DNA of 64,000 bases from the NCBI GenBank assembly GCA_047972135.1, contig JBKEAJ010000153.1, positions 1 to 64,000 on the forward strand. The letters are read 5' to 3'. Of the stretch, positions 42,932 through 52,494 are shown in pieces; the stretch's first letter is position 1, and every line of letters begins with the position of its first letter. The DNA is from JBKEAJ01 sp047972135. GTDB taxonomy: Bacteria > Bacteroidota > Bacteroidia > Bacteroidales > Prolixibacteraceae. Made by a program: the position numbers and the translations under genes. Below the pieces are notes generated by a model that was given only the letters and a program-made list of their open reading frames with translations, made no database searches and was not told where the DNA came from.

Positions 42932-45514
42932 ATGACAAACCAAGAATCAAAAGGCGTGGTTAGATTGCCAGAGGTAAATCTTCCACACTGGAAAAAACTA
43001 TTCGTAGAAAGTTCAATACCTGAGGTATTGATGCCACTAAAAGAACTATCGAAAAACCTTTGGTGGAGTTGGAGTGAAGAGGCTGAAGGACTTTTTGAAG
43101 AAATAGACCCCGAAATATGGAAAGAATGTAATAAAAACCCTATCTCCCTGCTAGAGACAGTTAATTATCAGCGATTTATAGACCTAACCGAAAACGAGTC
43201 TTTTATGCATAGAATGCACCATGTACACAATGACTTTAAAGTGTACCTGGAAGAAAGAGCGAAACCTGAAGGCCCTCGAATTGCATACTTCAGTATGGAA
43301 TACGGACTGCATGATTCGCTGAAAATATTTTCAGGAGGACTTGGCGTTCTGGCAGGCGACTTTATGAAAGAAGCAAGCGACTCTAACGTTAATATTGTAA
43401 GTGTCGGACTTCTATACAGATACGGATACTTCAAACAGACAATCTCTTCAAACGGCGACCAAATAGCAAACTACGAAGCCGAAAGATTTTCAAAAGTCCC
43501 TGTTTCTCCAGTATTCGATAAAGACGGCAACTGGCTGGTGGTATATGTCGAATTTCCAGGACGCAACCTTGCTATTCGTGTATGGAAAGCTGAAATAGGT
43601 TCTATAAACCTCTATCTCCTCGATACTGATTTTGAACAAAACGATGAAACCGATTGCGCAATCACCCATTCACTGTATGGAGGTGATAACGAACATAGGT
43701 TAAAACAAGAAATAGTACTCGGAATAGGTGGTGTTAAGGTACTTGGAAAACTAGCCGAAACAATCGATGTTTTCCATTGCAACGAAGGACATGCAGCATT
43801 CATAGGAGTCGAAAGAGCCCTTTCGCTGGTAAATGACAAAGGATTGTCGGCTTCCGAAGCTTTGGAAGTGATAAAAGCATCTACTCTTTTTACCACACAT
43901 ACTCCCGTACCAGCAGGACACGACTCTTTCCACGAAAGCCTCATGGGCAAGTACTTAGGATATCTGCCTGGACGTTTCAACATTTCGTGGGATGATTTTA
44001 TGAAAATGGGAAAGGCTGACAAAAACGAAGACCATTTCAATATGAGCTATCTAGCTTCTCATATATCAAAAGGTATAAACGGTGTCAGCAAATTACATGG
44101 AGACGTATCGAAACACATTCTCAAGAAATTGTACACTGGGTTTGTAGAAGAGGAACTAGAAATAGGATATGTTACCAACGGTGTTCACTATCCCACATGG
44201 GTTGCCGACGAATGGCGAGCAATACACAAATACCATTTCGATGCCGAAATGAACTCCTACGACCAACTGAATTTTGATATATGGAACCGCATTTACAATG
44301 TCCCCGACGAAGACGTGTGGAGAGTGAAGCAAGGGCTGAAACTCAAAATGGTAAACTATATAAAAGATACATACTCGGAAATATGGCTTAAGCGACATGA
44401 AAACCCTTCCTATATAACAGAGGTTTTCTCAAACTTTAATCCAAATGCTCTGACCATAGGATTTGCACGCCGCTTTGCTACATATAAACGAGCACATCTG
44501 CTGTTCCGAAACCTCGAAAAACTCGACGCTCTTATAAACAACCCCAACCGCCCAGTGCAGTTCTTGTTTGCCGGAAAAGCTCACCCCTCAGATAAACCAG
44601 GTCAAGACTTAATTAAGCATATTGTCGAAATATCAAAACGCCCAGAGTTTGTGGGCAAAATACTGTTCTTGCAAAATTACGACATGGAGCTGGGTAAGAA
44701 ATTGGTGCAAGGTGTCGATATATGGATGAATACTCCTACAAGACCTTTGGAAGCATCGGGAACTAGCGGTGAAAAAGCTGCAATGAACGGAACTATGCAC
44801 TTCTCCGTTCTCGACGGCTGGTGGTGCGAAGGCTATCGTGAAGATGCCGGATGGGCACTCCCCCAAGAACGAGTGTACGACATTCAAGAGTTTCAAGACA
44901 ACCTGGATGCCGAAACTATATACGAAATGTTCAACAAAGAGATTGTCCCTGCATACTACGACAGAGACATAAAAGGAACTCCTGTTCGATGGGTGCAGTA
45001 TATTAAAAATACTATCGGCAAAGTAGCTCCAAACTTTACCACCGCACGAATGATGCGCGATTATAGAGAGAAATATTACAACCCTCTCTACAAGTTTGCA
45101 AAAACAGTATGTAAAAACGATTACGAAAATGCAAAGAAAGCAACCGCGTGGAAAATGAAAGTCTGCAATGCATGGAATAACATCAACGTCAGAGAAATGC
45201 AACTTGCCGACGGGCTGACAAATGTTCTCAAAATCGGACAAAGCCACCTCGCAAAAGTCGTTATTGACCTCGCAGGACTCGACTCCTTCGACGTAGGACT
45301 CGAAATGCTAATTCTCGAAGATAGAGAAACATCACAAGTATTGGCAGAAAAGAAATTGTTCGAATTAAGCGATTTCAAAGACGGTGTAGCAACTTTCAGC
45401 TTAGAGTTTCAAATTGACGACCCCGGAGCTTATAGCTACGGAATACGCCTGTTCCCTACCAACGAATATGTTGCCAGTGTTCAAGACTTCGGACTTGTTA
45501 AATGGCTGACATAA
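42932..45514 (+). CDS. glgP: Alpha-glucan (glycogen) phosphorylase with DUF3417
   Basis: 860 residues. Releases glucose-1-phosphate from alpha-1,4-glucan. The N-terminal DUF3417 region (LKELSKNLWWSWSEEAEGL) precedes the GT35 domain. Motifs: IAYFSMEYGLHDSLKIFSGG near residue 113, THTPVPAGHDSFH, IGFARRFATYKRAHLL, and the PLP-lysine region EASGTSGEKAAMNGTMHFSV near 605, equivalent to the GTGNMK of classical phosphorylase with the lysine retained. Start ATG at 42932. A strong hairpin terminator lies 40 bp past the stop. Confidence 0.95.
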   Translation: MTNQESKGVVRLPEVNLPHWKKLFVESSIPEVLMPLKELSKNLWWSWSEEAEGLFEEIDPEIWKECNKNPISLLETVNYQRFIDLTENESFMHRMHHVHNDFKVYLEERAKPEGPRIAYFSMEYGLHDSLKIFSGGLGVLAGDFMKEASDSNVNIVSVGLLYRYGYFKQTISSNGDQIANYEAERFSKVPVSPVFDKDGNWLVVYVEFPGRNLAIRVWKAEIGSINLYLLDTDFEQNDETDCAITHSLYGGDNEHRLKQEIVLGIGGVKVLGKLAETIDVFHCNEGHAAFIGVERALSLVNDKGLSASEALEVIKASTLFTTHTPVPAGHDSFHESLMGKYLGYLPGRFNISWDDFMKMGKADKNEDHFNMSYLASHISKGINGVSKLHGDVSKHILKKLYTGFVEEELEIGYVTNGVHYPTWVADEWRAIHKYHFDAEMNSYDQLNFDIWNRIYNVPDEDVWRVKQGLKLKMVNYIKDTYSEIWLKRHENPSYITEVFSNFNPNALTIGFARRFATYKRAHLLFRNLEKLDALINNPNRPVQFLFAGKAHPSDKPGQDLIKHIVEISKRPEFVGKILFLQNYDMELGKKLVQGVDIWMNTPTRPLEASGTSGEKAAMNGTMHFSVLDGWWCEGYREDAGWALPQERVYDIQEFQDNLDAETIYEMFNKEIVPAYYDRDIKGTPVRWVQYIKNTIGKVAPNFTTARMMRDYREKYYNPLYKFAKTVCKNDYENAKKATAWKMKVCNAWNNINVREMQLADGLTNVLKIGQSHLAKVVIDLAGLDSFDVGLEMLILEDRETSQVLAEKKLFELSDFKDGVATFSLEFQIDDPGAYSYGIRLFPTNEYVASVQDFGLVKWLT

Positions 45515-45553
45515 TGATAATCTGACAATTAGCCAATGTGCTGATTTGCTATA

Positions 45554-45595
45554 AAACAGCCGAATAGGATAAGCCCCTACTCGGCTGTTTTGTTT
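45554..45595. terminator. Bidirectional terminator between glgP and the hypothetical gene
   Basis: Arms aaacagccgaatagg (45554-45568) and cctactcggctgttt (45576-45590) with one mismatch, followed by tgtttt and flanked on the left by an A run. It separates convergent genes. Confidence 0.85.
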
Positions 45596-45608
45596 TCAAT
45601 AGAAAATT

Positions 45609-46460
45609 CTACTTAGCATTCTTGTAAATCAAAGAGTAGTCTAATTTATTCAATTCCGAAATTCCTATATCCTGCCACGCAAGCCTATATATACCAGACA
45701 AACAGCTATATGTACTGTCAAGCCCCATACTCCCCCCAAGAACATCATAATTGTAGCCCATCATATCCATATAGTTCTCAAAGTACTTTAATGCTCGACT
45801 AGACTCCGAACGGCTATAAAAAAGATCGTCCATCCTAAGCTTAAAATGTATCCGCCCTTTCACAAAGAACCCAACACTATCGTATCTTGAAATAGCATCA
45901 ACATTGTCTTCGGCTTCTTTTATAACTACCATCGACCACATGAGTATATTCTGCAAGCGCAATCTTATCTTCCTATCATCTTCTGAAGCCTTTGGCTTTA
46001 GCCTCCACATATTATACATCGGATAATGAGAATCCCGTTGTTCAACAGAGTCGTATGTAGAAATTCTATCAAACTTCATCTCGGTACCATCTTCCATGGG
46101 ACATATCATCTTCCCACTTTTCTTCGCAACTCTGAGGCTTCCTACAGTTAATTTCGTATGAAAATTATCGGTGTAAACATATAACTGATTTTGACCCTCA
46201 TCAATAGCCCAAACTCCATATTCCTCCTTTTTGTTTATTCCTATTGTGCAAGAACTGTCGGGATACAGATATAGTGTAATCGTTCCAGACGAATCTATGA
46301 AAGAACTCCGATACAACTCTGAGCTCTCAAGACGCCAAACACCTGACAATCTGCCTGCTGTAACAGCAACTCTGGGAACAGACAGTAGATATACAAGCCA
46401 TACTACACCCACTGCAACAATGGGGGTAACTATAAATACAAGTATTCGTTTGCCGTGCAT
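45609..46460 (-). CDS. Hypothetical membrane-anchored protein
   Basis: 283 residues. One N-terminal membrane helix (ILVFIVTPIVAVGVVWLVYLL, residues 6-26), then a mixed-structure exported domain with several short beta segments (SGTITLYLYPDSSCTIGINK) and a helical C-terminal part. No motif recognised. The reading frame is clean and the terminator at 45554-45595 supports it as a real gene. Only 208 bp from the divergent Dps gene. Confidence 0.6.
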   Translation of the reverse strand: MHGKRILVFIVTPIVAVGVVWLVYLLSVPRVAVTAGRLSGVWRLESSELYRSSFIDSSGTITLYLYPDSSCTIGINKKEEYGVWAIDEGQNQLYVYTDNFHTKLTVGSLRVAKKSGKMICPMEDGTEMKFDRISTYDSVEQRDSHYPMYNMWRLKPKASEDDRKIRLRLQNILMWSMVVIKEAEDNVDAISRYDSVGFFVKGRIHFKLRMDDLFYSRSESSRALKYFENYMDMMGYNYDVLGGSMGLDSTYSCLSGIYRLAWQDIGISELNKLDYSLIYKNAK

Positions 46461-46668
46461 GTAATCCTCTTTTACGCTAACAAAGTTAAATAAAAAAGTT
46501 TATTTTAACCGCTTTTACACAGAGATAGGCAATATCTATGCTTAATCGTACGAAGAAAATAAACATAGTGCAGACTTATATTGTTTAAAGGAAAATGAGA
46601 ATTAAACACTTCGGTATAAAATTTGAATAAATTACGAATGCTAAATAAATAAATTAAATACGAAAACA

Positions 46669-47142
46669 ATGAGTTTAAACAGAATCGGTCTTGATAAAGT
46701 AGCAGCAGAGAAATTATCAGACAAGTTAAATGAGTTATTGGCAAACTATCAGTATTTCTACATGAATACCAGAGGTTTCCATTGGAACATCAAAGGCAGC
46801 TCATTCTTTGAGCTACACCTTAAATTTGAAGAACTGTATGATGACTCCGTACTAAAAGTTGATGAAATTGCAGAGAGAATACTTACTTTGGCACATACAC
46901 CTCTGCACTCTTATTCAGACTATGCCAAAGTTTCGAAAATCAAAGAGGCAAAGAATGTTACCGACGGCAAAGATGCTGTCAAGAATATTTTAGCAAGCTA
47001 TGAAATCCTGCTCCCTCTCGAAAGAGAAATACTCGAATTAGCAGGAGATGCCGGCGACGAAGGGACATCTGCTCTTATGAGTGATTATATCAGAGAACAG
47101 GAAAAACTAGTGTGGATGTACTCCTCTTATATGGGAAATTAA
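46669..47142 (+). CDS. dps: Dps-type ferritin (DNA-binding/iron storage)
   Basis: 157 residues, four-helix bundle. The ferroxidase motifs are present: RGFHWNIKGSSFFELHLKFE (residues about 36-55), DDSVLKVDEIAERI near 63-77. Binds iron and protects DNA from peroxide in oxidative and stationary stress. No long Lys-rich tail at either end, so DNA binding, if any, must use another surface. A strong terminator follows at 47156-47193, so it is monocistronic. Confidence 0.93.
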   Translation: MSLNRIGLDKVAAEKLSDKLNELLANYQYFYMNTRGFHWNIKGSSFFELHLKFEELYDDSVLKVDEIAERILTLAHTPLHSYSDYAKVSKIKEAKNVTDGKDAVKNILASYEILLPLEREILELAGDAGDEGTSALMSDYIREQEKLVWMYSSYMGN

Positions 47143-47155
47143 TTGCCTTAGCTTA

Positions 47156-47193
47156 AATAAAAAAGGGAGCTAAAAGAAGCTCCCTTTTTTATT
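47156..47193. terminator. Bidirectional terminator between dps and pit
   Basis: Arms aaaaagggagct and agctccctttttt (47158-47170 and 47177-47190) around aaaaga; A and T tracts on both sides. Confidence 0.9.
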
Positions 47194-47196
47194 TAG

Positions 47197-49446
47197 CTAC
47201 TCATTTAGAAGCTTATTGTAGGTCTTCACAAAGGCTACGGAATGCCCCAATAGCTCCCTAGTCTCGAACAATACGTTAAAGTAAACAATCGAATTGCGGG
47301 TGTTCACCTCCTTATGCTTAATCCGCTTGACATGGTTTCTTTCAAAATTGTCTATTCCTTTCTCTATGTCTGCAAATGCTTCAACGATTTTCTGAGAAAG
47401 CTCGGCAGCATTATTATTAGAAATCTGAAGACCAATGTTGTACATTGAATTTATATTGTCTGTCAGTTCTCTCAACTCGTCAATCTGAGACTGCACTAGT
47501 GGTTTATGCCGATTGCTCACATGTTCGTCGATGAATTGGCTTATTGAACGCAGAGACAAGGATATTTCGTTGTAAATATCTATGAGTTTAACATATTGAT
47601 AGCCCTTTTCAGCCAAATGATTGGCCTCCATTGACTGGATAATGATAGGTAGTTTCTTCTGCGCTTTCTTGCTCTTACGCTGTAGCTCACTTTGCATCTC
47701 GGATGCCTTACGCACTGAGGTTACACTGTCCTTCACAAATGCCATCAGTAGCGAAGAAATAGTTTTGTTAGCTTGTTCCAATGCAAAAGTAACATTGCGC
47801 TGAGCTACTCTATAAACATCATCAATGCCAGATACATTGTCCATCAACTTTTCATATTGATTTTCAAGCTCCTTTTGCTTCGATTTTTTTCTGAACATCA
47901 CCTGTGTCCTGAATACTATAAACATCGCAACCGCTATCAGAACAAACACCATTATTTTGCTAAAGGCTGAGTCTTGACCTATTATAAGAGCTATAACTCC
48001 CGACACACAAAATGCTACGAATGCGGTCAAAAACCATCCACCAATTACTGTTGCTACTCCCGAAATTCTGAATACTGCCGACTCCCGATCCCAAGCTCTG
48101 TCGGCTAAGGATGTCCCCATTGCCACCATAAAAGTTACGTAGGTAGTCGACAAGGGCAGCTTATTGGATGTCCCTATGGAAATCAATACGGCTGCTACAA
48201 CCAAATTGACAGTCGCTCTTATCATATCAAATGCAGGCGATTCGCCTCCTTCTTTTTTCAGGTTGCCAACCTGAAAACGAGATTCTATCCAATCTCTTGA
48301 GGTTTGGGGAATTACCTTCTTTACACCATCGCCCAATATTATGCCATATTTCACCAAAAACCTAGAGACTTTATTGGACGAGAACCTTTCTTCGCCCTCA
48401 GACTGACGGGCTAACTGGAGGGATGTGTTTACTACGCTTTGTGCCTTTTTAGAGGTAATCAGTGTTACAACCATCAATGCTCCCGCTATTACTAAAAATA
48501 CAGGCTGACTCTTAACACTATGCGTGAGAGAGCTCATATCCATAACGCTAGGAGCTTGCCCACTAGCAGCCCATTCCTTAAAAGAGCTTAGTCCTGCCAA
48601 AGGTACTCCTATGAAGTTTACCAAGTCGTTACTCGCAAATGCCATTGCCAATGCAAATGTCCCTATCAATACTAATGATCGTAATACATTCGCGCCAAAA
48701 GCAGATATTAATATCTGGAAAATTACACCGCTTACAATAAATGTACTCAGCAACACCACTTGCATATGCGTCTGCAACCAAACGACTGTGTCATGCGGTA
48801 TAAAAGTCAAGTCTTTTGCACCCTTCATTATCAGAAAGTTGGCTATTGCAGCAATCGTAATCCCTGCAAAAATACCCCCAAAATATTTAAAGCTTTTCTC
48901 TATCTTAAAGGAGAAAACAAGCCTGCTGATATACTGTATTATCAGTCCTGCCGTAAAGGCAACAAACACCGACAAGAATATCCCTAGTATTATCTGAAAA
49001 GCCTTGCTTGTATTGATATGTTCTATGAAAGGGATTGTATAATCCGGACTTGAGGTCTTTATCAGTGTCATTGCCACTGATGCACCAAGCAGTTCGAAAA
49101 CTATCGATACCGTTGTTGACGTTGGTAAGCCAAAGGTATTGAACAAATCCAGCAAGACGACATCAGTTATCATTACTGCCAAAAATATCATCATTATCTC
49201 ATTGAAATAGAAATGCTGTGGGTTAAATATCCCCTTTCGGGCAACCTCCATCATCCCTCCCGAAAATACCGCCCCTAAAACGATACCTAAGGATGCTACC
49301 AAGAAAATCCAAAACTTGGTAGACGCTCTTGAGCCAAATGCTGAGTTTAAAAAGTTTACAGCATCGTTACTAACACCTACGATTAAATCAGATATTGCAA
49401 GTATGAACAGTATGCCGACGAATGCTAAGTATAAATAATATTCCAT
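47197..49446 (-). CDS. pit: Pit-family phosphate transporter with a PhoU-like C-terminal domain
   Basis: 749 residues, inner membrane. Two PHO4-type halves with the signature GVSNDAVNFLNSAFGSRAS (residues about 24-42), TFGLPTSTTVSIVFELLG and LPLSTTYVTFMVAMGTSL; the region between the halves is a cytoplasmic linker. After about residue 530 comes a helical, non-membrane domain (DNVSGIDDVYRVAQRNVTFA, YVKLIDIYNEISLSLRSISQ) like PhoU. Low-affinity phosphate uptake by metal-phosphate symport; the PhoU-like part may gate it. The TAnnTTTG element at 49469-49476 is a likely promoter. Confidence 0.9.
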   Translation of the reverse strand: MEYYLYLAFVGILFILAISDLIVGVSNDAVNFLNSAFGSRASTKFWIFLVASLGIVLGAVFSGGMMEVARKGIFNPQHFYFNEIMMIFLAVMITDVVLLDLFNTFGLPTSTTVSIVFELLGASVAMTLIKTSSPDYTIPFIEHINTSKAFQIILGIFLSVFVAFTAGLIIQYISRLVFSFKIEKSFKYFGGIFAGITIAAIANFLIMKGAKDLTFIPHDTVVWLQTHMQVVLLSTFIVSGVIFQILISAFGANVLRSLVLIGTFALAMAFASNDLVNFIGVPLAGLSSFKEWAASGQAPSVMDMSSLTHSVKSQPVFLVIAGALMVVTLITSKKAQSVVNTSLQLARQSEGEERFSSNKVSRFLVKYGIILGDGVKKVIPQTSRDWIESRFQVGNLKKEGGESPAFDMIRATVNLVVAAVLISIGTSNKLPLSTTYVTFMVAMGTSLADRAWDRESAVFRISGVATVIGGWFLTAFVAFCVSGVIALIIGQDSAFSKIMVFVLIAVAMFIVFRTQVMFRKKSKQKELENQYEKLMDNVSGIDDVYRVAQRNVTFALEQANKTISSLLMAFVKDSVTSVRKASEMQSELQRKSKKAQKKLPIIIQSMEANHLAEKGYQYVKLIDIYNEISLSLRSISQFIDEHVSNRHKPLVQSQIDELRELTDNINSMYNIGLQISNNNAAELSQKIVEAFADIEKGIDNFERNHVKRIKHKEVNTRNSIVYFNVLFETRELLGHSVAFVKTYNKLLNE

Positions 49447-49468
49447 CTAATAATTATATTGTCTGCCA

Positions 49469-49476
49469 CAAAAATA
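49469..49476 (-). promoter_or_regulatory. -7 box upstream of pit
   Basis: TATTTTTG on the minus strand, 23 bp upstream of the pit start codon, matches TAnnTTTG. No convincing -33 element. Confidence 0.45.
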
Positions 49477-49634
49477 TATCCCCCTCATTTAATCAGATAT
49501 GTATGCATATTAATTTTTTATTAAAGTTCCCTGTCACTCAATATCTTATTGAAAAACAGTATGCTAATAACTTGTTTCTCGATAAAAAATCGTAACTTAG
49601 TGTTTTGAAGTTTAAATAGTCAATACTTACTATT

Positions 49635-51173
49635 ATGTTGGTAAAATCATTTGCAGGCGCGGTGTTTGGAGTTAATGCAGTAACAATAACCATCGAGGTC
49701 GATATTTCAAGAGGAATAAGATATATGCTCGTCGGACTGCCCGACAGCGCTATACGTGAAAGTCAGCAGAGAATAGACTCTGCCCTACGGCAGATTGGAC
49801 TCAGTATGCCCAAAAAAAAGATAGTAATTAACATGGCACCCGCCGACATTCGTAAGGAAGGCTCAGCTTTCGACCTCCCAATAGCCATCGGAATTTTAGC
49901 AGCTTCGGAGCAGGTGGATGCAAGCAAACTTGAGAAGTTCGTTTTCATGGGAGAGCTATCACTCGACGGCACTCTAAAACCAATAAAAGGAGCATTGCCC
50001 ATCGCCATCAATGCTAGAAAAGAAGGCTTCGAAGGACTTATTTTGCCAAAAGAAAACGCAAAAGAAGCTTCCGTAGTGGATACTCTGAAGGTTTATGGTG
50101 CCGATACAATAAAGGATGTTATTGACTTTCTAAATGGAGAAAACACTCTGACAGAGGAATATACTGACATAAGAGATGAATTTTCAAAAATGTCGGGAAC
50201 GTGGGGGATAGACTTTTCCGATGTTAAGGGACAAGAAAACGTCAAACGTGCTTTAGAAATAGCGGCTGCCGGAGGACATAACATAATTCTTATAGGTCCT
50301 CCCGGTGCGGGAAAAACCATGCTGGCAAAACGAATCCCAACTATACTGCCACCCTTCACGCTCGGAGAGGCTCTCGAAACCACCAAAATCCATTCCGTAT
50401 CGGGGAATATCGCCAAAAACACCTCGCTGATGATGACTCGCCCCTTCCGTTCGCCTCACCACACTATCTCCGACGTTGCCCTTGTCGGTGGCGGCTCATT
50501 TCCTCAACCCGGAGAAATATCACTGGCTCACAACGGTGTTCTGTTCCTCGACGAGCTACCTGAATTTAAACGCTCTGTCCTAGAAGTAATGAGGCAACCC
50601 CTTGAGGAACGCCATATTGTAATCTCGCGCGCCAGATTCTCAGTAGAATATCCTGCAAGTTTTATGATGGTGGCATCAATGAACCCCTGCCCCTGCGGAT
50701 ACTACAATCACCCTGAGAAAGAATGCGTGTGCATGCCAGGTGTGGTCGAGAAATATCTAAATAAAATATCGGGACCTCTACTCGACAGAATCGATATCCA
50801 TCTTGAGGTAGTCCCAGTATCATTCAGTGAACTTAGTAAGACAAGCACCTCCGAATCCAGCAGCGATATCAGAGAACGAGTAATCAAAGCACGAAATATT
50901 CAAGCTCTAAGGTTTAAGGATATCGACGAAGTCTACTGTAATGCCCATATGAACTCAAAACTTATCAGACAACATACTCAACTGGATAATGCTGGAAGCG
51001 AAATGATAAAAGTAGCAATGGAGAAAATGGGTTTTTCTGCCAGAGCTTACGATAGAATCTTGAAAGTGGCAAGAACAATAGCCGACCTCGATAGCTCTGA
51101 AAATGTAAAAGATACTCACCTGTCGGAAGCTATACATTATCGCAGCTTAGACAGAAGCAATTGGGGACGATGA
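49635..51173 (+). CDS. comM: ComM/YifB, Mg-chelatase-like AAA+ protein
   Basis: 512 residues. N-terminal ComM domain (VDISRGIRYMLVGLPDSAIRES), AAA+ core with Walker A GPPGAGKTMLAKR near residue 220, HSVSGNIAKNTSLMMTRPFRSPHH, Walker B VLFLDELPEF near 302, sensor 1 ASMNPCPCGYYNHPEKECVC (a CPCG Cys cluster), and C-terminal helices with AYDRILKVARTIADL. A helicase that promotes branch migration in natural transformation. Normal length. Start ATG at 49635. Confidence 0.93.
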   Translation: MLVKSFAGAVFGVNAVTITIEVDISRGIRYMLVGLPDSAIRESQQRIDSALRQIGLSMPKKKIVINMAPADIRKEGSAFDLPIAIGILAASEQVDASKLEKFVFMGELSLDGTLKPIKGALPIAINARKEGFEGLILPKENAKEASVVDTLKVYGADTIKDVIDFLNGENTLTEEYTDIRDEFSKMSGTWGIDFSDVKGQENVKRALEIAAAGGHNIILIGPPGAGKTMLAKRIPTILPPFTLGEALETTKIHSVSGNIAKNTSLMMTRPFRSPHHTISDVALVGGGSFPQPGEISLAHNGVLFLDELPEFKRSVLEVMRQPLEERHIVISRARFSVEYPASFMMVASMNPCPCGYYNHPEKECVCMPGVVEKYLNKISGPLLDRIDIHLEVVPVSFSELSKTSTSESSSDIRERVIKARNIQALRFKDIDEVYCNAHMNSKLIRQHTQLDNAGSEMIKVAMEKMGFSARAYDRILKVARTIADLDSSENVKDTHLSEAIHYRSLDRSNWGR

Positions 51174-51237
51174 TTAAAAAAAAATCTATCTTTGTGTATA
51201 TAAATCATGGTGCTTTAATAAAATCAACAGCCAGCTT

Positions 51238-52494
51238 ATGAATCTCGAAAGATTTATTGCAAAACGGATATTCAAAGGAGTGAATAGAAACGGGAAACTC
51301 TCCAATAGGGTAGTAATGATTTCCCAGCTATCCATTATTCTTGGCATTATTGTCATGCTCCTGTCAGTATCCATTGTACTCGGCTACAAGAAAGAAGTTG
51401 CCGAAAAGGCTTTCGGATTTGGAGCTCACATTCAAGTAACAAAACTGAACAACAACAATTCCTATGAGACTGAGTCTTTTGATAAAAACCATCCTATACG
51501 TAAAATAATACTGACAACAAAGGGAGTATCGAGCGTTAGCCCCTATGCCACAAAACCTGGTGTGCTGAAAACAGATACCGAAATTCATGGTGTCGTGTTC
51601 AAGGGCATTGACAATGACTTCGACTGGCAATTCTTTTCTAAAAATATAGTACAGGGCAAGGCTCTGAGTTTCCCGAAAGATAAAGTCTCTAATAATGTAA
51701 TGGTATCATCCAACATTGCCAAACTACTAAATCTGTCGTTAGGAGACAACTTTCTCGTTTACTTTATCAACGAACAAGATAAGCGCCCGAGGGTCAGAAA
51801 GTTAAACATACAAGCAATCTACTCCACAGGACTGGAAGAATTTGACAATTTATTCCTGTACGGCGATCTTCGACAAATACAACAAGTCAGCCAATGGGAC
51901 TCCACACAAATTTCGGGCTTTGAGGTGAGAGTGGCAGACCTCGCTACAATTGCTAATATTACAAACGAGATAAGTACAAAAACAGCATCTTTTTATTCTG
52001 AACAAGATGGTATGCTTGATGTGAAATCTGTTATAGACATCTACCCGCAAATCTTTGACTGGCTTGCCTTGTTAGACATGAATGTTTATGTAATAATAGT
52101 GCTAATCATTCTAGTGGTCGGCGTTTGCATGATATCGGGATTACTAGTCGTGATACTCGAAAATACTTATCATATAGGTGTTCTCAAAACACTGGGATAT
52201 CAAAATGCGAAAATACGAAAGGTATTCAACAATATATCGCTAACACTTATTATTAAAGGCTTGCTGTGGGGAAACTCCATAGCCTACATCCTTATGCTGG
52301 TACAAAAATATTTCGGAGTCGTAAAATTAGACCCCGAAACATATTACCTGTCAAGTGTCCCTATAAGCCTGAACATCTTACCATTTATCCTGGTAAATGT
52401 AGGGACAATCATAGTCATATTCGTGATAATGACAATTCCAACATATGTGGCAAACAAAGTTGCTCCTGCCAATGCTATCAGATTCAACGACTAG
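51238..52494 (+). CDS. FtsX/LolC-E-type ABC transporter permease
   Basis: 418 residues. MNLERFIAKRIFKGV, first membrane helix about 28-48 (ISQLSIILGIIVMLLSVSIVLGYKK), a large periplasmic MacB-PCD-like domain, and three membrane helices after residue about 280 (VIIVLIILVVGVCMISGLLVVIL, LTLIIKGLLWGNSIAYILML, FILVNVGTIIVIFVIMTIPTYV). The layout and start fit LolC/E, which extracts lipoproteins with LolD; no ATPase gene is next to it, so the cargo is inferred. The 3' end overlaps the convergent lytic transglycosylase by 11 bp. Confidence 0.8.
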   Translation: MNLERFIAKRIFKGVNRNGKLSNRVVMISQLSIILGIIVMLLSVSIVLGYKKEVAEKAFGFGAHIQVTKLNNNNSYETESFDKNHPIRKIILTTKGVSSVSPYATKPGVLKTDTEIHGVVFKGIDNDFDWQFFSKNIVQGKALSFPKDKVSNNVMVSSNIAKLLNLSLGDNFLVYFINEQDKRPRVRKLNIQAIYSTGLEEFDNLFLYGDLRQIQQVSQWDSTQISGFEVRVADLATIANITNEISTKTASFYSEQDGMLDVKSVIDIYPQIFDWLALLDMNVYVIIVLIILVVGVCMISGLLVVILENTYHIGVLKTLGYQNAKIRKVFNNISLTLIIKGLLWGNSIAYILMLVQKYFGVVKLDPETYYLSSVPISLNILPFILVNVGTIIVIFVIMTIPTYVANKVAPANAIRFND

